From: PNKC01 sp039917655
Lineage (GTDB): Bacteria > Chloroflexota > Dehalococcoidia > Tepidiformales > Tepidiformaceae
Assembly (NCBI GenBank): GCA_039917655.1
Contig: JBDSJC010000072.1
Span: forward strand, 1-5,920
DNA: 5,920 bases
Direction: 5' to 3'
Shown: positions 1-5,468 of the stretch, piece after piece
How the letters are laid out: the number at the start of each line of letters is the position of its first letter
How positions within the stretch are numbered: the stretch's first letter is position 1
Position numbers and translations under genes: made by a program
Notes under the pieces: generated by a model
Databases searched by the model: none
What the model was told of the DNA's origin: nothing
The model's input: only the letters and a program-made list of their open reading frames with translations

Positions 1-101
1 CGCTTCTCAGCCGGTCAGAGAGAAATTTTGAGAGTTGCGATTCCACTGCCCGAATCCTGTCGCGCGGATGCCGAACGTGTCAAACGCACGGCGTGCAGAC
101 C

Positions 102-695
102 TTAGATTGTGCCCTTCGTGCTTGGGACGTCGCCGCCGCGACGTGGATCCACCTGCACCGCGGCATCCAGGGCTCGCGCCATCGCCTTGAAGCAAGCCTC
201 CACCTTGTGGTGGTCGTTGACACCCGCAAGCGTCTTCACGTGCAAGTTCATCTTCATCGCGAACGCCAACGACTCCAGGAAATGGTCGAACAGGTCCGGC
301 GGCATGCCGCCGATCTCCCTGCCGAGCAGTTTGAGGTCCAACGCTGCGTACGGGCGACCGCTGAGGTCGACCGTGGCGAAGGCCAGCGCCTCGTCCAGGG
401 GCATGTAGGCCGAGCCAGCCCGGACCAGCCCGGCCTTGTCCCCCAGGGCCTGCGCGAAAGCTTCGCCCAGGGCAATGCCGCAATCCTCAACGGTGTGGTG
501 CTGGTCAATGTGCAGGTCGCCAACTCCGCGCACCTCAAGGTCGAACACGCCGTGCTTCGCGATGTGGCTCAGCATGTGGTCGAAAAACCCGATACCGGTC
601 TCCGTCACGAACTTCCCCGACCCATCGAGGTTCAGGACGATCTCGATGCTCGTTTCGGCGGTCTTGCGCGAAACGGTGGCGATTCTTGGGGTCAT
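102..695 (-). CDS. hisB: Imidazoleglycerol-phosphate dehydratase
   Basis: This cytoplasmic enzyme dehydrates imidazole-glycerol phosphate to imidazole-acetol phosphate, the step before HisC in histidine synthesis. The protein has 197 residues, the normal length for the stand-alone enzyme without the fused phosphatase seen in E. coli. The two family metal-binding repeats are present: FFDHM at 37-41 with H62 and DQHHTVED at 64-71, then DHHKVEACFKA at 161-171. The C-terminal PSTKG signature is at 191-195. The ATG overlaps the hisC stop in an ATGA junction, and GGGAGG lies 4 nt upstream inside the end of hisC, so translational coupling is likely. The stop is TAA. No further his gene begins in the remaining 101 bases. 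Identification is secure. Confidence 0.97.
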   Translation of the reverse strand: MTPRIATVSRKTAETSIEIVLNLDGSGKFVTETGIGFFDHMLSHIAKHGVFDLEVRGVGDLHIDQHHTVEDCGIALGEAFAQALGDKAGLVRAGSAYMPLDEALAFATVDLSGRPYAALDLKLLGREIGGMPPDLFDHFLESLAFAMKMNLHVKTLAGVNDHHKVEACFKAMARALDAAVQVDPRRGGDVPSTKGTI

Positions 696-1789
696 GATTC
701 CTCCCTGGTGGCTTGCTCAACCTCGCGCAGTGCCGCGAGCAGCCGGTCAGTGTCTTCCGGGCGCCCGGCGCTGATACGGATGTAGTTCGCGAGGTCCGGC
801 CGGTCGTAGTAACGAATCAGCACGCCGCGTGACCGCAACTCAGACCGTATCTTGGCCGCGGAATGCTCGCGGTCCACGGCAAAAAGCACAAAATTGGACT
901 CCGACGGCAATGGTGTCAGCCAGCCCAGCTTCCCAACTTCGTGCGCCATCCGCTCCCGTTCAGCCACGATGCAGCTCACAGTCTCGAGTATCTCGCCGCG
1001 GTTGCGCAGCGCCGCCTGCGCGGCCAGGTCGCCCGGAACGCTTACGTTGTACGGCTGTTTGATCATCATCATCGCCGCCGCGATTCCCGGCTCGCTCACT
1101 GCATAACCCACGCGCATGCCCGCTAGTCCCGCCCACTTGCTGAATGTCCGCAGCACCACCAGGTTGGGGAAGCGCTGGATTGCCGGGATAACCGATGTCC
1201 CGCCGAACTCCACGTAGGCCTCGTCTACGACCACCAGCGCATCCATCTCGCAAAGCGCCTCAACTTCGCCGAGCGCCAGACAGTTGCCCGTGGGATTGTT
1301 TGGCGAGGCGAGAAAGATCAATCGCGCTCCCTTCCCCACTGTCCGCCCGATCGCCTGAACATCGATTTCGAAGCGTGGCCCCCTCGGGACCTCGACGAAC
1401 CTCGTCCCGTTTACCTTCGAAAGAAAGCTGTACATCCCAAACGTCGGCGAGGCAGTTACCGCCACCGCCGGGCGCACGAGGCGCAGCAGGATGTCGATCA
1501 GGTCGTCCGCACCCGAGCCGGCGACAACCTGACTCGCTTCCACGCCAACGTACTCTGCGATGGCGCCTCGCAGTGCGTCCTGGCCGGGATCCGGGTAGAT
1601 GTGCAAATCGGCCGAATTCGCCGCCGCACGCACCGCTGGATGTGCCCCATACAGGTTCTCGTTGGCGTCGAGTTTCACCAGCTCGCCAACGGGCAGTCCG
1701 ATCTCGGCAGCCAGCACATCGAGCGGCTTCACGGGCGTATACGCTTCGAGTTCGTCGAAGTCCGGGCGAAAGTAGCGGCGAGCGTCCAC
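692..1789 (-). CDS. hisC: Histidinol-phosphate aminotransferase
   Basis: This PLP-dependent class I/II aminotransferase transfers the amino group of glutamate to imidazole-acetol phosphate, giving histidinol phosphate. The 365 residues match the family length. Visible motifs are LDANENLYG at 40-48, YPDP at 65-68, GSGADD at 91-96, SPNNPTG at 162-168, VVVDEAYVEF at 187-196 and RTFSKWAGLAGMRVGY at 214-229. K218 is the expected PLP Schiff-base lysine and R338 in YIRIS the expected carboxylate-binding arginine. The SKWAGLAG form differs slightly from the common SKAFGLAG. The start codon is GTG, 2 nt after the hisD stop, with only a weak AGGG-type ribosome site, which suggests coupling to hisD translation. 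The end overlaps hisB by 4 nt. A related aromatic aminotransferase is possible by sequence, but the his context settles the call. Confidence 0.95.
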   Translation of the reverse strand: MDARRYFRPDFDELEAYTPVKPLDVLAAEIGLPVGELVKLDANENLYGAHPAVRAAANSADLHIYPDPGQDALRGAIAEYVGVEASQVVAGSGADDLIDILLRLVRPAVAVTASPTFGMYSFLSKVNGTRFVEVPRGPRFEIDVQAIGRTVGKGARLIFLASPNNPTGNCLALGEVEALCEMDALVVVDEAYVEFGGTSVIPAIQRFPNLVVLRTFSKWAGLAGMRVGYAVSEPGIAAAMMMIKQPYNVSVPGDLAAQAALRNRGEILETVSCIVAERERMAHEVGKLGWLTPLPSESNFVLFAVDREHSAAKIRSELRSRGVLIRYYDRPDLANYIRISAGRPEDTDRLLAALREVEQATREES

Positions 1790-1791
1790 GG

Positions 1792-3117
1792 CTAGCGGCC
1801 CTGGATCCGCCGCTCGACCGCGTGCGCGTGTCCGGTCAAGCCTTCGGCCCGCGCGATGATGCTCGCCGCCCGCGCAAGCTCCTCGGTAATCTCCGCCGGG
1901 ATGTTCACCACGCTCGTGATCTTGAGAAAATCGCTCACGCTCAACGGCGAACTCCAGCGCGCGCTGCCTCCGGTGGGCATCGTGTGACTCGGCCCCGCCG
2001 TGTAGTCGCCGATCGCTTCGGGTGAGGACTCGCCGAGAAACAGACCTCCGGCGTTCCGCACTTTGCTTGCGTAGGCCATCGGATTCTCCACCAACAGACA
2101 GAGGTGCTCGGGCGCGTAGCCGTTCGCGAGTTCAATCGCGTGGTCGATGTCGTTCACCAGGATGCAGCCGCCGCGGTTATCGAGCGCGGCGCGCGCGATC
2201 TTCGCCCGCTCCAGGTCCTTCAACTGCCGGTCGATCGCCTTCGAAACCTCTTCCGCCAGGTAGTGCGAGGGCGTCAGCAGGATCGGGCTCGCGAGCGGGT
2301 CATGCTCGGCTTGGGCGAGCAGGTCCGAGGCAACCATTTCCGGATCCGCGCTCTCGTCCGCGATGACCACCGTCTCGGTCGGCCCGTAGATCGAATCGAT
2401 CCCAACGTCGCCGAATACCTGCTTCTTGGCGATGGTGACGAAGAGGCCGCCTGGCCCACAGATCTTATCGACCTTCGGGATGGTCTCTGTGCCATAAGCG
2501 AAGGCGGCGATGCCCTGGGCGCCGCCCGCCTTGAAGACTGCGTCCACGCCGGCGATGTCGGCGGCGACGAGCTTCGACGGCGGCACCGTGCCATCCGGCA
2601 ACACCGGACTCGTTATGTACACTTCGTCACAGCCCGCCACGCGCGCCGGTACCGCGCACATCAACACCGTGCTCGGCAATGGCGCAACGGTCCCCGGCAC
2701 GTAGACGCCGATCCGTTGGATCGCGCGCGTCATCTGACCAAGGCCGTTCTGATTGAAATCGAACGACGCGCCGCGCAGCTGTTGCTCGTGATAGCGTCGC
2801 ACCCGGTCCGCCGCGAACTTCAACGCTTCCACCAATTCCGCGCTCACCGAGCCGTATGCCGCCCGCATCTCCTCCGGCGTGACGCGGAGCGAATCCGAGT
2901 GACCGCCGTCCAGCCGGGAGTTGTAGAACTGCACCCCGTTGTCGCCGTCTTCGCGCACGTCGCGGATGATGCGGCGCACCACTTCTTCGGGCGAAAGCTC
3001 TGCGCCGAACGTCCGGAAAGTTGTCTCCCGGATGGCCATGGGCAACTCTTCGGTCTCCAGCGGCTTTCTTTCGAGGAGCAACTTCCGGCCCTCTTCGGCA
3101 TTGCGGATTATCCGCAT
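1792..3117 (-). CDS. hisD: Histidinol dehydrogenase
   Basis: This zinc enzyme oxidises histidinol to histidine in two NAD-dependent steps, ending the pathway. The protein has 441 residues, close to the usual 430-440. By alignment from memory to E. coli HisD, the zinc ligands correspond to Q269, H272, D371 and H430, and the catalytic pair to E337 and H338 in NGYAPEHL. Other family blocks are FKAGGAQGIAAFAYGTETIP (195-214) and IGDYTAGPSHTMPTGG (369-384). Some usually conserved spots differ: PGT for PGG at 141-143, GPGG for GPGN at 221-224, and GPTE for GPSE at 245-248. The ATG start has GGGAGGT about 7 nt upstream and overlaps the preceding gene by 10 nt. Paralogues of HisD act on other alcohols, but adjacency to hisC and hisB favours the histidine role. 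Confidence 0.94.
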   Translation of the reverse strand: MRIIRNAEEGRKLLLERKPLETEELPMAIRETTFRTFGAELSPEEVVRRIIRDVREDGDNGVQFYNSRLDGGHSDSLRVTPEEMRAAYGSVSAELVEALKFAADRVRRYHEQQLRGASFDFNQNGLGQMTRAIQRIGVYVPGTVAPLPSTVLMCAVPARVAGCDEVYITSPVLPDGTVPPSKLVAADIAGVDAVFKAGGAQGIAAFAYGTETIPKVDKICGPGGLFVTIAKKQVFGDVGIDSIYGPTETVVIADESADPEMVASDLLAQAEHDPLASPILLTPSHYLAEEVSKAIDRQLKDLERAKIARAALDNRGGCILVNDIDHAIELANGYAPEHLCLLVENPMAYASKVRNAGGLFLGESSPEAIGDYTAGPSHTMPTGGSARWSSPLSVSDFLKITSVVNIPAEITEELARAASIIARAEGLTGHAHAVERRIQGR

Positions 3118-3866
3118 CCCAGGTACCTCCCTACGGCTACGCGCGCCGCAGCCGTGGCCCGCTGCACGAAAGTGTCGATTTCTGAACTCGTGATGTGCGC
3201 GATTGTCTCATTCAGCAGGTCCGGTAGCGAATCGAGGAACGAACCGAGCGTTTCGCCCTCTTCCAGACCGCCAAGCCGCAGATGGTTCGAAATCATTGTG
3301 CGCATCCGCTCCCAGTCCATGTCGCGAGCCGCCACGTCGTAGCTCACTTGCCGCCAGCGTTCGAGGGTCTCGCCATCCACGAACCCCGCGTCGATCCCTT
3401 CCACCGTGCAGCTCAACGCGTCGCAGAGCTTCGCCTTCAGGCCGGCATCGTTGCCATACTGCCGATCCAGGTGGAATTGCAGCAGCCGGTCCATCACGTT
3501 CGCGCGCATCGTCCCGCCGAGCGCGTCATGCTTGGCGAAAAACTTCCGGTAGACCCCAGTGATGTACTGCTCGTCCATCACGAGGTGACTGATGTAGCCG
3601 GCCACCCAGGCGCGCGTCTCGGGGTTGAGTTTTTCCGGCGCCGACAACCGCGCATTCGCTGCCAGGAAACCAGCGACCGAGTCCTGGTGGTCAGGCCCGT
3701 TGAGGTCGAAGAAGTGCGTACTGAAGCGGTCCTGGCGAGTCAATACGCGAATATCGGGGGTGGTCGCGCCAAGCAAATAGTGGCCCGACGTCGGCGGCGC
3801 TAGTCCCGTATTCAGGCTCGAGGCGATCTCTCGCGCAAGTACCATGTGCAAGGTTATCGGTGGCAC
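3108..3866 (-). CDS. Zinc-dependent phospholipase C-like protein
   Basis: The 252-residue product resembles the zinc-dependent phospholipase C / S1-P1 nuclease-like fold (Pfam Zn_dep_PLPC). Candidate metal ligands are H7, D38 in the TTPDIR segment, H51 in STHFFDL, and H94 and D98 in SHLVMDEQY. The H-x3-D spacing equals that of H118 and D122 in Bacillus cereus PLC, and the D38-H51 distance is close to D55-H69. No signal peptide or membrane segment is visible, so it is probably cytoplasmic, unlike the secreted PLC toxins. The substrate is unknown and lipase activity is not shown. The GTG start is chosen because no upstream start exists in the frame before a stop; the next ATG would lose H7. There is no clear ribosome site. 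It overlaps hisD by 10 nt and follows birA by 87 nt. Confidence 0.8.
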   Translation of the reverse strand: MPPITLHMVLAREIASSLNTGLAPPTSGHYLLGATTPDIRVLTRQDRFSTHFFDLNGPDHQDSVAGFLAANARLSAPEKLNPETRAWVAGYISHLVMDEQYITGVYRKFFAKHDALGGTMRANVMDRLLQFHLDRQYGNDAGLKAKLCDALSCTVEGIDAGFVDGETLERWRQVSYDVAARDMDWERMRTMISNHLRLGGLEEGETLGSFLDSLPDLLNETIAHITSSEIDTFVQRATAAARVAVGRYLGCG

Positions 3867-3953
3867 TAGCGGGCTACGCCGTGGCGAGTAGTGGCCGCTC
3901 CCGGCCCGCGAACACTCAGTCTTCCCATGCCCGCCATGATACTGCCACGCTCG

Positions 3954-4742
3954 TCACCGCCGCGAAGCGCCGCTGGCGGGGCGCAGCGTGACCTCCGCGG
4001 CATTGAGCATTTCGCGTTTTCCGGCCGCATCAACCACCACCAGCGAGCCGTCCTCCGCCACGCTCTCAGCCAGCGCCCCGTACGATTCACCCGAGGCCGG
4101 GGTCACCACGACATCCCGGCCGATGACAATGCTCGCTGATCGGTATTCCTCGACCAGTGCCGCTGGCGGTAGCTGTAAAACCGCCTCCAACTCGTTGCAG
4201 AGCGCCGCCAGCAGCGCCTCGCGACTGACTGGTCGCCCGAGTTCGGCGCGCACGCTCGTGGCGATCTCGGCGATCTCCGGAATAGTCGTGGGGTCCCCAT
4301 TCACGTTGATCCCAATGCCCACCATCGCCACCCCGCCAGCGGACGACAGCTCGGCGTCGATCAACATTCCCGAAAGCTTTCGGCCGCCCGCCCAGATGTC
4401 GTTCGGCCACTTAATCGCTGCGTCCACGCCCTCGCCCACTACCGCTCGCCACACAGCCAGCGGCACCACCAGTGGCAGCCGTCTGTGTTCATCGAGCGCG
4501 CAGCGAAGGATCAGCGTCAGGTACAGATTCTCCCCGCGCGGGCTGTGAAACGACCGGCCCTTCCGGCCTCTGCCCGCAGTCTGCTCCTCCGCAAGGACGA
4601 ACGTCCCATGGGGCGCCCCTTCATCCGCTTCGCGGCGCGCTAACACCATCGTCGAATCGACGACCTCCCGAAACACCAGGAATCGCCCAATAGAGGCCGT
4701 GGAAAGCGCCCCCTGGAATGCTGCGGGGTCGAACTCAGTCAG
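3954..4742 (-). CDS. birA: Biotin--[acetyl-CoA-carboxylase] ligase, catalytic form without HTH domain
   Basis: Biotin protein ligase activates biotin with ATP to biotinyl-AMP and transfers it to the lysine of biotin carboxyl carrier domains. Numbering from the chosen start gives 262 residues. The core shows VVDST near 27-31, the biotinyl-AMP loop GRGRKGR at 58-64, KWPNDIW at 111-117, GGRKLSGMLID at 119-129 and GIGINVN at 142-148, followed by the C-terminal SH3-like domain. There is no N-terminal winged-helix domain, so this is the non-repressor class. The start is chosen as CTG because GGAGG sits 9 nt upstream and it keeps the N-terminal helix of the fold. A longer reading from TTG at 4799 would run through the intrinsic terminator and has no ribosome site. 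The next canonical starts (GTG or ATG) cut into the catalytic core. Function is secure; the start is not. Confidence 0.92.
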   Translation of the reverse strand: MTEFDPAAFQGALSTASIGRFLVFREVVDSTMVLARREADEGAPHGTFVLAEEQTAGRGRKGRSFHSPRGENLYLTLILRCALDEHRRLPLVVPLAVWRAVVGEGVDAAIKWPNDIWAGGRKLSGMLIDAELSSAGGVAMVGIGINVNGDPTTIPEIAEIATSVRAELGRPVSREALLAALCNELEAVLQLPPAALVEEYRSASIVIGRDVVVTPASGESYGALAESVAEDGSLVVVDAAGKREMLNAAEVTLRPASGASRR

Positions 4743-4749
4743 CGGTCGG

Positions 4750-4757
4750 CTCCTCCC
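4750..4757 (-). promoter_or_regulatory. Ribosome binding site of birA
   Basis: The minus strand reads GGGAGGAG here, with the GGAGG core 9 nt before the CTG codon at 4742. This site decides the proposed birA start, since no ATG, GTG or TTG lies at a workable distance. Seven of its bases (GGAGGAG) are also complementary to CTCCTCC at the end of the upstream leader ORF (plus 4826-4832), so it could be masked in some RNA conformations. Confidence 0.6.
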
Positions 4758-4767
4758 GGGGGACAAA

Positions 4768-4796
4768 GAAAAGGGCCCCGCGAGTATGCGGGGCCC
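4768..4796 (-). terminator. Intrinsic terminator between leader ORF and birA
   Basis: On the minus strand, GGGCCCCGC and GCGGGGCCC form a perfect 9-bp all-G/C stem around the 6-nt loop ATACTC. It is followed at once by TTTTCTTTG, a U tract with one interruption. There is no T tract on the plus strand, so it works only in the birA direction. It ends about 26 nt before the proposed birA start and about 27 nt after the leader ORF stop. Any transcript from the leader promoter must read through it to reach birA and the his genes. Its position, rather than at the end of the operon, suggests attenuation. Confidence 0.85.
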
Positions 4797-4822
4797 CAAA
4801 GTGCGTAGCTAAGACCGGAGTC

Positions 4823-4882
4823 CTAGGAGGAGGTCACCCCCCGCACTGATGTCCGGCCTGAACTACTACTGTGATCGTCCAT
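4823..4882 (-). CDS. Serine-rich 19-residue leader peptide
   Basis: The ORF encodes MDDHSSSSGRTSVRGVTSS followed by TAG. Seven of 19 residues are serine, including a run of four at positions 5-8 (AGT AGT AGT TCA). There is a single histidine. An 11-nt perfect Shine-Dalgarno sequence lies 8 nt upstream of the chosen ATG; another in-frame ATG two codons earlier is too close to it. The last codons (ACC TCC TCC) form an anti-Shine-Dalgarno sequence. A promoter lies just upstream and an intrinsic terminator just downstream. I do not recognise the peptide as a known family. It may act by being translated, as attenuation leaders do, or be a small expressed peptide on its own. A chance ORF is possible, but the ribosome site argues against it. 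Confidence 0.6.
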   Translation of the reverse strand: MDDHSSSSGRTSVRGVTSS

Positions 4883-4886
4883 GCGC

Positions 4887-4897
4887 ATCACCTCCTT
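4887..4897 (-). promoter_or_regulatory. Perfect extended Shine-Dalgarno sequence
   Basis: The minus strand reads AAGGAGGTGAT, matching the bacterial 16S rRNA 3' tail over 11 bases. The GGAGG core is 8 nt from the leader ATG at 4882. This is much stronger than any ribosome site of the enzyme genes in this window. AGGAGGT within it can pair with ACCTCCT at the 3' end of the leader ORF (plus 4828-4834), giving a possible self-masking hairpin. The adjacent GTGAT and ATCAC can also form a small hairpin looping out the start codon. Confidence 0.75.
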
Positions 4898-4908
4898 CCT
4901 TAACAAAC

Positions 4909-4937
4909 ACACTACGGATCCTCGCGGGGCTCGTCAA
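4909..4937 (-). promoter_or_regulatory. Sigma70-type promoter of the leader and likely of the birA-his operon
   Basis: On the minus strand a -35 box TTGACG (plus 4932-4937) is separated by exactly 17 nt from a -10 box TAGTGT (plus 4909-4914). The -35 matches consensus at 5 of 6 positions and the -10 at three, including the important TA and final T. Transcription would start near 4901, giving a 5' UTR of about 20 nt that is almost entirely the ribosome binding site of the leader ORF. Fit with the features downstream supports it; it is unproven. Confidence 0.55.
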
Positions 4938-5189
4938 GAGGCAATTTCAGGATCGTGGACGCCAGGTAAGGCGAACATGCGAGCGCCCCGCCCACCCACG
5001 ATCCCCAACACAATCTTGTCGGATCATTGACAAGGCAGACCGGACGTGGGCCAATGCAAAGCAGCGGAGGGTTGGAGCGTGGTCGAGCGGTTTTGGAATC
5101 ACCGGACCAACTCCGCTCAGCGATGGTGGTGCGTCTTGGTATTGACCCGACCGGCGGGAAATATCCAAACGGGCCGCCGCCAGAAGTTG
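4938..5189. other. Intergenic region between divergent transcription units
   Basis: This stretch lies upstream of both the minus-strand operon leader and the plus-strand lipoprotein-like ORF. Apart from the inverted repeat at 5015-5034, I see only weak plus-strand promoter pieces: TTGACC at 5142-5147 with no convincing -10 at standard spacing. A TGGTCGAGCGGTTTTGG segment near 5080-5096 resembles part of a tRNA D arm, but no acceptor stem or T loop can be found around it. The ORFs here lack ribosome sites and recognisable protein features. Confidence 0.5.
5015..5034. repeat. 20-bp inverted repeat, possible operator
   Basis: CTTGTC and GACAAG form 6-bp arms around the 8-nt spacer GGATCATT. It lies about 78 nt upstream of the -35 box of the minus-strand leader promoter and about 155 nt upstream of the plus-strand lipoprotein-like ORF. 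Its right part includes a perfect plus-strand TTGACA hexamer, but no good -10 follows it. The arms share TTGT...ACAA ends with the described BirA operator type (TTGTAAACC and its inverse), but the spacing and inner bases differ. Since this BirA has no DNA-binding domain, that link is doubtful. Confidence 0.3.
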
Positions 5190-5468
5190 ATGGCTCCAAG
5201 AAGTAGGGCCTGGCTCTTAGCCGCCTTCATTGCAATCGTGCCCGCTTGCGGGGGCGGTTCGCGCGCCCCTGCGCAGACGGTCGCAGAACCGCCACCATCG
5301 GTTGCCCCTGCAACCTTTTCGGTCCTACCCCCGGCGGAGGCGACCGTGAGCGCCCCGGTCCCGTGCACCTCAGCCCGGTTCTTCGACGACGAGCGGAGGT
5401 TCGCCGCCGAACTATCCAACCCGGTATGTTTGGTCTGCAAGCTCGCGACGGCGACTATAACGTGGTGA
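5190..5468 (+). CDS. Putative lipoprotein, possibly frameshifted
   Basis: Reading from the ATG at 5190 gives 92 residues. Residues 1-6 (MAPRSR) form a positively charged n-region, 7-19 a hydrophobic stretch, and VPAC at 17-20 a lipobox-like site with C20 as the likely lipidated cysteine. After it comes GGGS and an Ala/Pro/Val-rich linker to about residue 60, as in many surface lipoproteins. Third positions are mostly G or C, supporting coding. The final part (LATATITW, then TGA) looks unnatural, while the +2 frame keeps good codon usage from about 5440 to 5590, so the gene may be broken by a frameshift. The ribosome site before 5190 is weak (AGAAG). No conserved domain is recognised. The gene is divergent from the birA operon. 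Confidence 0.45.
   Translation: MAPRSRAWLLAAFIAIVPACGGGSRAPAQTVAEPPPSVAPATFSVLPPAEATVSAPVPCTSARFFDDERRFAAELSNPVCLVCKLATATITW

Noticed and set aside
54..83. Minus-strand TTGACA and CAGGAT as a promoter downstream of hisB
   Set aside because: The spacer is 18 nt and the -10 box is poor; no gene start follows within the window.
86..96. Small hairpin GCAC-GGC-GTGC just after hisB
   Set aside because: Only a 4-bp stem with a weak T content after it; not a convincing terminator.
93..785. Long plus-strand open frame opposite hisB
   Set aside because: It is a shadow of hisB and the end of hisC, whose motifs are unmistakable; the same holds for the long plus-strand frames opposite hisC and hisD.
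5064..5140. tRNA-like stretch containing GGTCGAGCGG
   Set aside because: No matching acceptor stem, anticodon arm or GGTTCGAATC-type T loop could be found.
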